Source: Paraburkholderia franconis
GTDB taxonomy: Bacteria; Pseudomonadota; Gammaproteobacteria; Burkholderiales; Burkholderiaceae
Reading direction: 5' to 3'
NCBI RefSeq assembly: GCF_009362735.1
Contig: NZ_WHNP01000003.1
Location: forward strand, 62,001-126,000
Length of the DNA stretch: 64,000 nucleotides
Below the pieces are notes generated by a model, which was not told the origin of the DNA, did no database searches, and saw only the letters and a program-made list of their open reading frames with translations. The first letter of the stretch is position 1. Every line of letters begins with the position of its first letter. The position numbers and the translations under genes were made by a program. Below are positions 18,501 to 26,804 of the stretch, one piece after another.

Positions 18501-19667
18501 GGCTACAAGGCGCAGCGCCTCGGCAACGAAGTGCTGAAGAAGATCGTCAAGAAACAGACGGCCCGTCCGCCCGCGACGACGGGCAAGCCGCCCGTCGTCG
18601 AGCAGGTGATCCACTTCGTCAACAAGAAGATGCCGGGCAACCTGCCGAAGAAAACGGCGCGCGCGCTGCTCGACATCGAGGACAACAAGATCGTGCCGAT
18701 CATCCGCAACCCGAAGACGACGTCCGTCGATTCGGAAGCGGTGTTCTACTTCCCGGGCTGTGGCTCGGAGCGCCTGTTCTCGCAGGTCGGCCTTGCGACC
18801 CAGGCGATGCTGTGGGAGGCGGGCGTGCAGACGGTGTTGCCGCCGGGCTATCTGTGCTGTGGCTATCCGCAGCGCGGCTCGGGCCAGTACGACAAGGCCG
18901 AGCAGATCGTCACTGACAACCGCGTGCTGTTCCACCGCGTCGCGAACACGCTGAACTATCTCGACATCAAGACAGTGGTCGTGTCTTGCGGCACCTGCTA
19001 CGACCAGCTGGCGGGCTATGAATTCGACAAGATCTTCCCGGGCTGCCGGATCATCGACATCCACGAATTCCTGCTGGAGAAGGGCATCAAGCTCGACGGC
19101 GTGAAGGGCACGCGCTACATGTACCACGACCCGTGCCACACGCCGATCAAGACGATCGACCCGGTGAAGCTCGTCAACGAACTGATGGGCACCGAGAAGA
19201 ACGACGGCTACAAGATCGAGAAGAACGATCGCTGCTGTGGCGAGTCGGGCACGCTGGCCGTCACGCGTCCGGATATTTCGACGCAGGTGCGCTTCCGCAA
19301 GGAAGAGGAAATCCGCAAGGGGGCGGCGAAGCTGCGCGGCATTCCCGTCGTGGCCGACGCGGGCGCGAACGCGATCAACATGGCGAACGCGGCGGCGGGC
19401 GCGGCGGGTGCTCAGCCGGGCTCGGTGCTGAAGGCGGGCGATGGTCCGCAGCCGAATGGCGCAACCGGTGCGAACGGCGCAGCGGACGTCAAGATTCTCA
19501 CGAGCTGCCCGTCTTGCCTGCAAGGGCTGTCGCGCTACAACGAAGACGCGAACATCGAAGCCGACTACATCGTCGTCGAAATCGCGCGGCACGTCCTCGG
19601 CGAGGACTGGATGGCCGACTATGTCCAGCGTGCGAACAATGGCGGAATCGAGCGCGTGCTGGTCTAA
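15552..19667 (+). CDS. Giant FAD-linked oxidase / Fe-S oxidoreductase (D-2-hydroxyacid dehydrogenase type)
   Basis: A 1371-residue membrane-peripheral dehydrogenase combining GlcD-like and GlcF-like parts in one chain. Order: N-terminal DUF3683-like region (about 25-110), FAD-binding PCMH domain (about 190-370, [15 protein letters not shown]), FAD-oxidase C-terminal domain (about 640-830, [14 protein letters not shown] and [10 protein letters not shown]), two [4Fe-4S] motifs ([11 protein letters not shown] about 856 and [12 protein letters not shown] about 918), and two CCG-type heterodisulfide-reductase-like repeats (FPGCGSERL about 1067, [18 protein letters not shown] about 1146, [10 protein letters not shown] about 1228, SCPSCLQG about 1318). 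Relatives oxidise D-lactate or D-2-hydroxyglutarate; the substrate here is inferred only. It runs into the HIT and DUF971 genes. Confidence 0.9.
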   Translation: MNAPQVFDPHGAAATVAADAEPRLREIPYNYTSFSDREIVIRLLGDEAWAALDELRTERRTGRSARMLYEVLGDIWVVRRNPYLQDDLLDNPKRRTLLIEALNHRLTEIEKRRRADLTEHGDEAGVGRAARVETLVAAARRAVDAFAGEFDKMADLRRRATKVLGRRTQKDNIRFDGLARVSHVTDATDWRVEYPFVVLTPDTEAEIAGLIKACFELGLTVIPRGGGTGYTGGAVPLTPFSAVINTEKLEQLGAVELTEMPGVAHKVPTIFSGAGVVTRRVTEAAEQAGYVFAVDPTSLDASCIGGNVAMNAGGKKAVLWGTALDNLAWWRMVDPEGNWLEITRLDHNLGKIHDIPVARFELKWFDGEHAPGEKLLRTELLEIEGRRFRKEGLGKDVTDKFLAGLPGIQKEGCDGLITSARWVLHKMPAHTRTVCLEFFGQAREAIPSIVEIKDYLFETSKEGGAILAGLEHLDERYLRAVGYATKSKRNAFPKMVLIGDIVGNDADAVATATSEVVRMANGKSGEGFVAVSAEARKRFWLDRSRTAAIAKHTNAFKINEDVVIPLNRMGEYTDGIERINIELSIKNKLQLVDALEVFFRSGKLPLGKTDDANEIPSAELLEDRVHQALELLGRVKKRWEFLRDKLDLSLREAQHYLVQLGYAGLAEKFADRVDDQPNANVFHIVQDRTVRVSWKQEIRAELRQIFNGGEFKPILDEAQAIHKQVLRGRVFVALHMHAGDGNVHTNIPVNSDNYEMLQDAHTAVARIMKLARSLDGVISGEHGIGITKLEFLTEDEIGEFRAYKQRVDPQGRFNKGKLLDGADLRNAYTPSFGLMGYESLIMQQSDIGAIADSVKDCLRCGKCKPVCATHVPRANLLYSPRNKILATSLLVEAFLYEEQTRRGVSIKHWDEFNDVADHCTVCHKCVTPCPVKIDFGDVSMNMRNLLRKMGKKKFNAGNAAGMFFLNATNPQTINLARTAMMGVGYKAQRLGNEVLKKIVKKQTARPPATTGKPPVVEQVIHFVNKKMPGNLPKKTARALLDIEDNKIVPIIRNPKTTSVDSEAVFYFPGCGSERLFSQVGLATQAMLWEAGVQTVLPPGYLCCGYPQRGSGQYDKAEQIVTDNRVLFHRVANTLNYLDIKTVVVSCGTCYDQLAGYEFDKIFPGCRIIDIHEFLLEKGIKLDGVKGTRYMYHDPCHTPIKTIDPVKLVNELMGTEKNDGYKIEKNDRCCGESGTLAVTRPDISTQVRFRKEEEIRKGAAKLRGIPVVADAGANAINMANAAAGAAGAQPGSVLKAGDGPQPNGATGANGAADVKILTSCPSCLQGLSRYNEDANIEADYIVVEIARHVLGEDWMADYVQRANNGGIERVLV

Positions 19668-19700
19668 TGGCACGATATGGGGTTTCGCTCGAGGTCGACG

Positions 19701-20129
19701 ATGGACTGTATTTTCTGCCGTGAAGATGGCGGCGACGTGCTGTGGCAGGACGACACGCTACGTGTCGTCCTCGCCGACGAACACGACTATCCCGGCTTTT
19801 GTCGGGTGATCTGGAACAGGCATGTGGCCGAGTTCTCCGACCTCGGCCATGGGGAGCGCGACCACGTGATGCGCGTGGTCTACGCGGTCGAGCGCGCGAT
19901 CCGGCGCATTCTGCAACCCGTCAAGGTGAACCTGGCGAGCCTCGGCAACCAGGTGCCGCATGTGCATTGGCACGTGATCCCGCGCTTCTCCAACGACGCG
20001 CACTTCCCGCTGCCCATCTGGGCGCCGCGCCAGCGGACGGTATCCGAAACGATGCTGTCCCAGCGCCGCGCGCAGGCGACGCTGTTGCGCGAAGCGGTAC
20101 GCGGCGAAATCGAACAAGCTCTCGCCTGA
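19701..20129 (+). CDS. HIT family hydrolase
   Basis: A 142-residue histidine-triad nucleotide hydrolase/transferase. The signature HVHWHVIPRF (about residues 92-101) holds the three His residues, and the N-terminus MDCIFCREDGG carries the CxxC common in this subgroup. The ATG at 19701 is used because GAGGT precedes it and homologous proteins begin with MDCIFC; an ATG at 19677 would overlap less typical sequence. It follows the oxidase by 33 bp and DUF971 by 7 bp spacing, forming one operon. The natural substrate (AMP-lysine, dinucleoside polyphosphate or other) is not determinable. Confidence 0.92.
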   Translation: MDCIFCREDGGDVLWQDDTLRVVLADEHDYPGFCRVIWNRHVAEFSDLGHGERDHVMRVVYAVERAIRRILQPVKVNLASLGNQVPHVHWHVIPRFSNDAHFPLPIWAPRQRTVSETMLSQRRAQATLLREAVRGEIEQALA

Positions 20130-20136
20130 GGTCATC

Positions 20137-20550
20137 ATGAGTGGATTGAAATCCGATACGCCGGTGCCCACCGGCGTCGTCGTTCACGCCGTATCGCGGG
20201 TGCTCGAATTGCAATATGCGAGCGGCAAGAGCTACCGCGTGCCGTTCGAGCTGATGCGCGTCTATTCGCCATCGGCGGAAGTGCGCGGCCACGGCCCCGG
20301 CCAGGAGACGCTGCAGACGGGCAAGCGTGAAGTGACCATCACGGCGCTCGAAGGCGTCGGCAACTACGCGCTGCAGCCCACGTTCTCCGACGGTCACAAC
20401 ACGGGCATCTATTCGTGGGACCTGCTGTGGGATCTCGCGACCCGTCAAGACGAACTCTGGGCCGAGTATTTCGACAAACTTAAGGTAGCGGGCGTCGACC
20501 GGGACGCGCCGATGCCCGTATCCAGCCCGGCGCACGGCCACAGACACTGA
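20137..20550 (+). CDS. DUF971 protein (gamma-butyrobetaine hydroxylase-like N-terminal domain)
   Basis: A 137-residue single-domain protein matching DUF971, the small domain also found N-terminal in gamma-butyrobetaine hydroxylases and in some Fe-S scaffold proteins. Visible conserved parts: LELQYASGKSYRVPFELMRV (about 29-48), SPSAEVRGHGPG, and SDGHNTGIYSWDLLWDLA (about 88-105). Its function in stand-alone form is not settled; a link to Fe-S biology is suggested by fusions in other organisms and fits here with a four-cluster oxidase two genes upstream. It lies immediately before the 15-bp tandem repeat and ubiE. Confidence 0.88.
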   Translation: MSGLKSDTPVPTGVVVHAVSRVLELQYASGKSYRVPFELMRVYSPSAEVRGHGPGQETLQTGKREVTITALEGVGNYALQPTFSDGHNTGIYSWDLLWDLATRQDELWAEYFDKLKVAGVDRDAPMPVSSPAHGHRH

Positions 20551-20556
20551 TACGAT

Positions 20557-20653
20557 CCGCGGGGCGGCCATCCGCGGGGCGGCCATCCGCGGGGCGGCCA
20601 TCCGCGGGGCGGCCATCCGCGGGGCGGCCATCCGCGGGGCGGCCATCCGCGGG
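20557..20653. repeat. Tandem 15-bp repeat, six full copies plus a partial seventh
   Basis: Unit CCGCGGGGCGGCCAT repeats exactly from 20557 to 20646, followed by CCGCGGG. It lies 6 bp after the DUF971 stop and ends about 75 bp before ubiE. Identical copies suggest recent slippage, so copy number probably varies among strains. Confidence 0.95.
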
Positions 20654-20728
20654 TGGTGATCTGCTCTACCCGCCGCCGGAACGTGGCGAAACAATTTTCA
20701 GAATGAATACGCGAAAGGACGAAGCGCG

Positions 20729-21460
20729 ATGACCAATACCCACTTCGGCTATCAGACAGTCGATGAACAGGAAAAAGCGAAGAAAGTGGCGGGGGTGTTC
20801 CATTCGGTCGCTTCCAACTATGACCTGATGAACGACCTGATGTCGGGCGGGCTGCACCGCGCGTGGAAGGCGTTCACGATCGCGCAGGCCAACGTGCGGT
20901 CCGGCTATAAGGTGCTCGATATCGCAGGCGGCACGGGCGACCTGTCGAAAGCGTTCGCGAAGCAGGCGGGCGAGACGGGTCAGGTGTGGCACACCGACAT
21001 CAATGAATCGATGCTGCGAGTCGGTCGCGATCGCCTGATCGACAAGGGCATCATTACGCCGACGCTGCTGTGCGACGCCGAAAGGATTCCGTTTCCGGAC
21101 AACTACTTCGATGTCGTCACAGTGGCATTCGGTTTGCGTAACATGACGCATAAGGACGTGGCGCTCGCGGAAATGCGTCGCGTGCTGAAACCGGCCGGGC
21201 GGCTGCTCGTGCTGGAGTTCTCGAAAGTGTGGGACCCGCTGAAAAAGGCGTACGACGTCTATTCGTTCAAGGTGCTGCCGTGGCTCGGCGAGCGCTTCGC
21301 GAAGGACGCTGACAGCTACCGCTATCTGGCTGAATCGATCCGCATGCATCCGGACCAGGAAACTTTGAAGACGATGATGGAACAAGCTGGCCTCGACGCC
21401 GTCAAATATTACAATTTGTCAGCTGGCGTGGTAGCTTTACATATCGGGACCAAATACTAG
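20729..21460 (+). CDS. ubiE: Ubiquinone/menaquinone biosynthesis C-methyltransferase
   Basis: SAM-dependent methyltransferase for the C-methylation step of ubiquinone (and menaquinone where made), 243 residues. Diagnostic: [43 protein letters not shown] motif [12 protein letters not shown] (about 66-77), [17 protein letters not shown] and the end [13 protein letters not shown] [16 protein letters not shown] precedes the ATG. A nine-codon ORF (20703-20732) ends in a 4-bp ATGA overlap with the ubiE start and may couple translation. It heads ubiE-tim44-ubiJ-ubiB. Confidence 0.96.
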   Translation: MTNTHFGYQTVDEQEKAKKVAGVFHSVASNYDLMNDLMSGGLHRAWKAFTIAQANVRSGYKVLDIAGGTGDLSKAFAKQAGETGQVWHTDINESMLRVGRDRLIDKGIITPTLLCDAERIPFPDNYFDVVTVAFGLRNMTHKDVALAEMRRVLKPAGRLLVLEFSKVWDPLKKAYDVYSFKVLPWLGERFAKDADSYRYLAESIRMHPDQETLKTMMEQAGLDAVKYYNLSAGVVALHIGTKY

Positions 21461-21497
21461 CGTCCCTAACTTCTCGTTTCTAAAGGAAATTGCGAAA

Positions 21498-22499
21498 ATG
21501 TCCGATTCGAATATGTTATCTCGTTGTAAGGCTAGGGGGTCGTGGGCGAGGAGAATCGGACTGATCGCGATGGTCGGCCTGATTACCGTCGGCATGCTGA
21601 ATTCGCTCGACGCCGAAGCGAAACGCATGGGCGGCAGCCGCAGTTTCGGGCGCCAGTCCAATATCACGCAGCCGTCTCAGCAGACGGCGCCGTCGCCTTC
21701 GCAGTCGCCGGGCACGCCGGCGCAAGGCATGCAGTCGCAGCGTCCGGCCACGCCGCCGCCCACGCCCGCGCCACAGCCCAACCGCTCGCGCTGGCTTGGG
21801 CCGATCGCCGGTCTCGCGGCGGGTCTGGGCATCGCGGCGTTGTTGTCGCACTTCGGTCTGGGCGAGGCGTTCGCCGGCATGATGGCGAACCTGATCGTCG
21901 TCGCGCTGATCGCGTTCGTCGCGATCTGGCTGATCCGCAAGTTCCTCGGCCGCAAGCGGGATGCATCCGCGCCCGCTTATGCCGGCAATTCGCCGACACT
22001 GAACGCGGGCGGCACGGGCTACTCGCAGGAGCCGCGCTATACGGCGCCGCCATCGGGCTCGTACCTCGCGCCGCAAGGCAACCCGCTGACGACGCCCGAA
22101 GTCGCGGCCGCGCCCGCCGTGCCGGCCGGCTTCGACTCCGAAGCGTTCCTGCGTAACGCGAAGGTCTACTTCGTGCGCCTGCAGGCTGCGTGGGATGCCG
22201 GCAACATGGACGACATCCGCGAGTTCACGACGCCGGAAATGTTCGCCGAAGTGAAGGTCGACCTGGCTTCGCGCGGCGCAGAGAAGAACCAGACCGACGT
22301 CGTGAAACTGGACGCCGATCTGCTCGGCGTCGAAGATCGCGGCAGCGAGTATTTCGCGAGCGTGCGCTTTTATGGCCTGATCCGCGAAACGATGGGCGGA
22401 ACGGCCGAGCCGTTCGAGGAAATCTGGAACCTGTCGAAGTCGACCCGTACGGGCGAAGGCTGGCTGCTCGCGGGCATCCAGCAAGTGAATCATCACTGA
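21498..22499 (+). CDS. Tim44-like domain membrane protein
   Basis: A 333-residue protein with an N-terminal hydrophobic segment (about 19-38), a Pro/Gln/Ser-rich linker (about 50-95), two further hydrophobic segments (about 97-115 LGPIAGLAAGLGIAALLSHF and 128-146 LIVVALIAFVAIWLI), a glycine-rich spacer, and a C-terminal Tim44-like domain (about 205-330, from FLRNAKVYFVRLQAAWD to WLLAGIQQV). The Tim44 domain in mitochondria binds lipid membrane and the import motor; the bacterial role is unknown. It lies between ubiE and ubiJ, where E. coli has nothing, which hints at a membrane or quinone-related function but proves none. Confidence 0.88.
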   Translation: MSDSNMLSRCKARGSWARRIGLIAMVGLITVGMLNSLDAEAKRMGGSRSFGRQSNITQPSQQTAPSPSQSPGTPAQGMQSQRPATPPPTPAPQPNRSRWLGPIAGLAAGLGIAALLSHFGLGEAFAGMMANLIVVALIAFVAIWLIRKFLGRKRDASAPAYAGNSPTLNAGGTGYSQEPRYTAPPSGSYLAPQGNPLTTPEVAAAPAVPAGFDSEAFLRNAKVYFVRLQAAWDAGNMDDIREFTTPEMFAEVKVDLASRGAEKNQTDVVKLDADLLGVEDRGSEYFASVRFYGLIRETMGGTAEPFEEIWNLSKSTRTGEGWLLAGIQQVNHH

Positions 22500-22562
22500 T
22501 ATTCCGTCAAGGATTAGCCGTTCGGCAGAGCAAGGCGCGAAGCGAACGGACGTTACAATAGG

Positions 22563-22597
22563 AACCCGCGTCGGCAGTCGCCGGCGCGGGTTTTCTC
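22563..22597 (+). terminator. Stem-loop with T-run between tim44 and ubiJ
   Basis: Arms AACCCGCG (22563-22570) and CGCGGGTT (22585-22592) with an inner CGGC/GCCG pairing, followed by TTTTCTCTTT. It resembles an intrinsic terminator for the upstream transcript. It sits only 12 bp before the ubiJ start, and a TACAAT (22554-22559) that could be a -10 lies just before it. Confidence 0.6.
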
Positions 22598-22609
22598 TTT
22601 CCACTTCCG

Positions 22610-23254
22610 ATGACCTTTGCCGCCAAGCCCTTCGCTGCTGCCGTCAACCATCTGCTCGCTCGCGAAACGTGGGCGCGCGAACGCCTCACCCCGTATGCCG
22701 GCAAGACCGCGCGGCTCTCGTGCCCTCCCGTCACGCTGATCCTGCTGGTCCAGCCTGACGGCTATCTGAGCGCCGTCGACGAAAGCGAAGCGCACGCGTT
22801 CGATGTCACCGTCTCCGTGCCCGCCGATGCCGCGCCCGCGTTCCTGAAAGGCGGTCAGGCGGCTGTGATGAAGCATGTGAAGATCGAAGGCGATGCGGAG
22901 TTCGCGACCGTGATTGCCAAGCTCGCCGAGCATCTGCGCTGGGAGCCCGAAGAAGACCTGGCGAAGCTGATCGGCGACGGGCCCGCGTGGCGGATCGCGT
23001 CGGTGGCGCGCACGGTCGGCGATCATGCGATGCGCACGGGCCGCAACCTGCTCGAATCAGTGGCCGAATATCTGCTCGACGAGAACCCGCAACTGGTGCG
23101 CCGCACCGCGCTCGACGATTTCAATGTCGAACTGGCGCGTGCCCGCGATGCGCTCGCGCGCGTCGAGAAACGCATCGAGCGTCTCGAACAGAAGGTCGAA
23201 GCCCGCGGCGCCCATGCGCCGGGCGGCGCCGCCACGTCGCGCGGCACGCGCTAG
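22610..23254 (+). CDS. ubiJ: Ubiquinone biosynthesis accessory factor UbiJ (SCP2 domain)
   Basis: A 214-residue cytosolic accessory factor. In E. coli UbiJ with UbiK forms the lipid-binding scaffold of the soluble Ubi metabolon. Evidence: an SCP2-like sterol-carrier fold about residues 25-115 (LSCPPVTLILLVQPDGYLSAV, then VKIEGDAEFATVIAKLAEHLRW), the family segment WRIASVARTVGDHAMRTGRNLLESVAEYLLDENP, and a C-terminal coiled coil (about 165-200). Position 15 bp before ubiB and two genes after ubiE matches the classic ubiE-ubiJ-ubiB order. Confidence 0.9.
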   Translation: MTFAAKPFAAAVNHLLARETWARERLTPYAGKTARLSCPPVTLILLVQPDGYLSAVDESEAHAFDVTVSVPADAAPAFLKGGQAAVMKHVKIEGDAEFATVIAKLAEHLRWEPEEDLAKLIGDGPAWRIASVARTVGDHAMRTGRNLLESVAEYLLDENPQLVRRTALDDFNVELARARDALARVEKRIERLEQKVEARGAHAPGGAATSRGTR

Positions 23255-23269
23255 TCATCGGGCTCAGTC

Positions 23270-24853
23270 ATGCGTTTCCTGCGTTTCCTCAAGATCTTCT
23301 TTACCGTCATCCGGTTCGGCCTCGACGAGATGATGCTGAGCCGCATCAACGACCGCCGCGTGCGGTTGCTGCTGCGTATCACCACGGTCGGCCGCAAGTT
23401 CGATCAGCCGCCCGGGCTGCGGCTGCGTCTCGCGCTCGAGAGCCTCGGGCCGATCTTCGTGAAGTTCGGTCAGGTGCTGTCGACGCGCCGCGACCTGCTG
23501 CGCCCCGACATCGCGAACGAGCTCGCGAAGCTGCAAGACCAGGTGCCGCCGTTCGATTCGGACGTCGCGATCGCTATCATCGAAAAGTCGCTGGGCGCGC
23601 CCGTCGATTCGATCTTCGACGACTTCGAACGCGTGCCGGTAGCGAGCGCATCGATTGCGCAGGTTCACTTCGCGACCCTGAAGACGGGCGAGCACGCGGG
23701 CAAGCAGGTCGCCGTGAAGGTGCTGCGGCCGAACATGCTGCCCGTGATCGATTCCGACCTCGCGTTGCTGCGCGATCTCGCTGTGTGGGCCGAGCGCCTG
23801 TGGGCGGACGGCAAGCGCCTGAAGCCGCGCGAAGTGGTCGCGGAATTCGACAAGTATCTGCACGACGAACTCGACCTGATGCGCGAGGCGGCGAACGGCA
23901 GCCAGTTGCGGCGCAATTTCGCGGGCCTCGATCTGCTGCTCGTGCCGGAGATGTACTGGGAATACTGCACGGCCAACGTGCTCGTGATGGAGCGCATGGT
24001 CGGCGTGCCGATCAGCCAGGTGGATACGCTGCGTGCGGCGGGCGTCGATATTTCGAAGCTGGCGCGCGAGGGCGTCGAGATCTTCTTCACGCAGGTTTTC
24101 CGCGACGGCTTCTTTCACGCGGACATGCATCCCGGCAACATTCAGGTGAGTCTCGATCCGGCGCATTTTGGGCGCTATATCGCGCTGGATTTCGGCATCA
24201 TCGGCGCGCTGTCGGACTTCGATAAGAACTATCTCGCGCAGAACTTTCTCGCGTTCTTCAAGCGCGACTATCACCGCGTCGCGACGCTGCACCTCGAATC
24301 CGGCTGGGTGCCGCCGACTACGCGCGTCGAAGAACTGGAAAGCGCGATCCGCGCGGTCTGCGAGCCGTATTTCGACCGCGCGCTGAAAGACATCTCGCTC
24401 GGCCAGGTGCTGATGCGGCTTTTCTCCACGTCGCGCCGCTTCAACGTCGAAATCCAGCCGCAACTGGTGCTGCTGCAAAAGACGATGCTCAATGTCGAAG
24501 GACTGGGCCGTTCGCTCGACCCGGAACTCGACCTTTGGAAGACGGCGAAGCCGTATCTCGAGCGCTGGATGAACGAGCAGGTCGGCATGCGCGGCTGGTA
24601 CGAGCGGCTCAAGATCGAGGCGCCGCAATGGAGCAAGACGCTTCCGCAATTGCCGCGGCTGATTCATCACGCGCTGGCGCTGCGGCACGACGCGCAGCAG
24701 CGCGGCATCAACGACGAAACTATCCGCCAGATCCTGCTCGAGCAGAAGCGCACGAACCGCCTGCTGCAAGGACTGTTGATGTTCGGCGTGGCCGTGGGTG
24801 TCGGTGCGATGCTGGCTCGCGCGTGGCTGAGCATCGCGTACGGCGGCTACTGA
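23270..24853 (+). CDS. ubiB: Ubiquinone biosynthesis regulatory protein kinase-like UbiB
   Basis: Atypical kinase-like ATPase of the UbiB/ADCK/COQ8 family needed for ubiquinone synthesis, 527 residues. The signature KxGQ is in [18 protein letters not shown] (about residue 65), the ATP-lysine in [10 protein letters not shown], and the catalytic elements [12 protein letters not shown] (about 285) and DFGIIGAL (about 306). C-terminal hydrophobic segments at about 500-525 anchor it in the inner membrane. Family members act as ATPases, possibly extracting quinone intermediates, rather than as protein kinases. Confidence 0.95.
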   Translation: MRFLRFLKIFFTVIRFGLDEMMLSRINDRRVRLLLRITTVGRKFDQPPGLRLRLALESLGPIFVKFGQVLSTRRDLLRPDIANELAKLQDQVPPFDSDVAIAIIEKSLGAPVDSIFDDFERVPVASASIAQVHFATLKTGEHAGKQVAVKVLRPNMLPVIDSDLALLRDLAVWAERLWADGKRLKPREVVAEFDKYLHDELDLMREAANGSQLRRNFAGLDLLLVPEMYWEYCTANVLVMERMVGVPISQVDTLRAAGVDISKLAREGVEIFFTQVFRDGFFHADMHPGNIQVSLDPAHFGRYIALDFGIIGALSDFDKNYLAQNFLAFFKRDYHRVATLHLESGWVPPTTRVEELESAIRAVCEPYFDRALKDISLGQVLMRLFSTSRRFNVEIQPQLVLLQKTMLNVEGLGRSLDPELDLWKTAKPYLERWMNEQVGMRGWYERLKIEAPQWSKTLPQLPRLIHHALALRHDAQQRGINDETIRQILLEQKRTNRLLQGLLMFGVAVGVGAMLARAWLSIAYGGY

Positions 24854-24876
24854 ACTCCCCATTTCGAGGTATGCCG

Positions 24877-25518
24877 ATGAGCGGTTCCAGGCCAACAGTT
24901 CCTTCCGGCGCGCCGGATTTCGAAAACCGCGATCCGAACGCGCCCGGCTTCTGGGACGAGCGCTTCGAGCGCGGCTACACGCCGTGGGATCAGGCGGGGG
25001 TGCCGGCATCGTTCAAGGCGTTCGTCGAGCGGCACGCGCCGACGCCCGTCTTGATTCCCGGCTGCGGGAGCGCGTACGAGGCATGGTGGCTTGCCGAACG
25101 AGGCTGGCCGGTTCGCGCAATCGACTTTGCGCCCAACGCGGTCGAAGCCGCGCGCGCCCAACTGGGCGCGCATGTCGACGTCGTGGAAGTCGCCGATTTC
25201 TTCACGTATCAGCCGCCTTTCGAGCCGGGCTGGATCTACGAGCGGGCATTCATGTGCGCGCTGCCGCCGTCGCGGCGCGACGACTACGCGGCGCGCATGG
25301 CCGCTCTGTTGCCGGCTGGCGGATTGCTCGCCGGTTACTTCTTCATCGGCGCGACGCCGAAGGGGCCGCCGTTCGGCATCGAGCGCGCCGAACTCGACGC
25401 GCTGCTCACGCCCCATTTCGAACTGCTGGAAGACGAGCCCGTCGACGATTCGATCGCCGTCTTTGCTGGCCGGGAGCGCTGGCTGACGTGGCGTCGGCGC
25501 GGCGCAACAAGGGCTTGA
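24877..25518 (+). CDS. Thiopurine methyltransferase-like SAM-dependent methyltransferase
   Basis: A 213-residue class I methyltransferase of the TPMT family. The fold shows FWDERFERGYTPWDQAGVP, motif I VLIPGCGSAYEAWWLAERGW, and the acidic second strand AIDFAPNAVEAARAQL; the TPMT signature YERAFMCALPP follows. The ATG at 24877 has GAGGT at good spacing; an ATG at 24871 would leave no room for it. Bacterial TPMT-like enzymes methylate thiols, selenium or tellurium compounds, but the substrate is unknown here. It follows ubiB by 23 bp, yet homology does not imply a quinone role. Confidence 0.85.
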   Translation: MSGSRPTVPSGAPDFENRDPNAPGFWDERFERGYTPWDQAGVPASFKAFVERHAPTPVLIPGCGSAYEAWWLAERGWPVRAIDFAPNAVEAARAQLGAHVDVVEVADFFTYQPPFEPGWIYERAFMCALPPSRRDDYAARMAALLPAGGLLAGYFFIGATPKGPPFGIERAELDALLTPHFELLEDEPVDDSIAVFAGRERWLTWRRRGATRA

Positions 25519-25657
25519 TTCGCGACGCTATTGCCTTCATCTACATAACCGGTGGCTATGCCGGCCGTTTCCCCCTGGAATTCCAGGGCGGCCCATCGTT
25601 TGCGGCTATAATTCAAGGCTTTGCAAGCGTTCAAAAGATTTCTGTAGGGACAAGATC

Positions 25658-26002
25658 ATGCCGATCTACGCTTATCGTTGCGAGTCATGCGGCTTCGGGA
25701 AGGACGTGCTTCAGAAAATGAGCGACGCCCCGTTGACGCAATGCCCGGAGTGCGGAGCCGATGCGTTCCGCAAGCAGGTCACTGCCGCCGGCTTCCAGCT
25801 GAAGGGCTCGGGCTGGTACGTCACGGACTTCCGTGGCGGCAATTCGGGCGCAGCTTCCAGCGCGGGCAACGGCTCGGGCGCATCGGCTGGCAAGGCCGAC
25901 AGCAAGCCGGAAACGGCTTCGTCCGACAGCGCGGCTTCCACGAGCGCGCCGGCTGCTGCACCCGCAGCGGCGCCCGCCTCGGCAAGCAGCTCTGGCGCGT
26001 AG
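25658..26002 (+). CDS. FmdB family zinc-ribbon protein
   Basis: A 114-residue protein with an N-terminal FmdB-type zinc ribbon: MPIYAYRCESCGFGKDVLQKMSDAPLTQCPECGAD holds two CxxC knuckles (residues 9-12 and 30-33). After FQLKGSGWYVTDFRGG the remaining half is low-complexity Ser/Ala/Gly. FmdB was named for a putative regulator of formamidase but most members are uncharacterised. It heads the FmdB-DUF502-aspS segment; this order is common in beta-proteobacteria. Confidence 0.9.
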   Translation: MPIYAYRCESCGFGKDVLQKMSDAPLTQCPECGADAFRKQVTAAGFQLKGSGWYVTDFRGGNSGAASSAGNGSGASAGKADSKPETASSDSAASTSAPAAAPAAAPASASSSGA

Positions 26003-26069
26003 CCGGTTCGCCGCTCGACGGTGAAGTAGGCGCCGCGCAAGGGGTTCGTGCGGATTTCTGGCGATACAC

Positions 26070-26732
26070 ATGACGACGAAAAAAACGACGCTCAAATCGG
26101 TGTTCCTGACGGGCCTTCTGGTGCTGGTGCCTCTCGCCATCACGTTGTGGGTGCTCGGCCTGATCATCGGCACGATGGATCAGACGCTGCTGTTGCTGCC
26201 CCGTTCATGGCAGCCGGAGCGGCTGCTCGGCTTCCGCCTGCCCGGACTCGGCGCAGTGCTGACCCTCGCGTTCATTTTCGTCGTCGGTCTATTGACGCAG
26301 AACTTCGTTGGGCAGAAGCTGGTCGGCTGGTGGGAAGTGATCGTCGCGCGCATTCCCGTCGTCGGTCCGATCTACACCAGCGTCAAGCAGGTGTCCGATA
26401 CGCTGCTGTCGTCGAGCGGAAACGCATTCCGCAAGGCGCTGCTCATCGAGTACCCGCGCAAAGGGTCCTACACCATCGGGTTTCTGACGGGCATCCCCGG
26501 CGGCGACGTGGTCAACCACCTGAAGGAAGATCACGTCAGCGTCTACGTGCCGACCACGCCGAACCCGACGTCCGGCTTCTTCCTGATGGTGCCGAAAAGC
26601 GAAGTGATCGAGCTCGACATGACCGTCGACGCCGCACTCAAGTACATCGTCTCGATGGGCGTCGTCGCCCCGTCCTCGCCCACGCATCAGCCGTTGGGGG
26701 AGCGCCGCACGACCGTCGAGCCACCCATGTAA
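26070..26732 (+). CDS. DUF502 family membrane protein
   Basis: A 220-residue inner-membrane protein of the DUF502 family. It has two hydrophobic segments (about 10-30 SVFLTGLLVLVPLAITLWVL and 60-82 GLGAVLTLAFIFVVGLLTQN), then the conserved soluble part IPVVGPIYTSVKQVSDTLL, YPRKGSYTIGFLTG and TPNPTSGFFLMVPKSEVIELDMTVDAALKYIVSMG. Function unknown. It lies 67 bp after fmdB and 72 bp before aspS. Confidence 0.88.
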   Translation: MTTKKTTLKSVFLTGLLVLVPLAITLWVLGLIIGTMDQTLLLLPRSWQPERLLGFRLPGLGAVLTLAFIFVVGLLTQNFVGQKLVGWWEVIVARIPVVGPIYTSVKQVSDTLLSSSGNAFRKALLIEYPRKGSYTIGFLTGIPGGDVVNHLKEDHVSVYVPTTPNPTSGFFLMVPKSEVIELDMTVDAALKYIVSMGVVAPSSPTHQPLGERRTTVEPPM

Positions 26733-26804
26733 TGCCGGCGCGCGCCACTCGGACATCCGTTTGGCGCGCGCCGTTCAACCCATGCAAAACGAAAGACAAA
26801 CATC

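Noticed and set aside
16095..19673. Antisense open frame of 1192 codons over the oxidase gene
   Set aside because: It is an effect of high GC at third positions; its translation is rich in Arg/His/Leu low-complexity sequence, while the sense strand has full domain motifs.
20557..20653. Tandem repeat as a CRISPR array
   Set aside because: Units are directly contiguous without spacers and too short.
19921..20694. Minus-strand frame encoding repeated MAAPR units
   Set aside because: It arises from the 15-bp tandem repeat and runs antisense through DUF971; no plausible protein.
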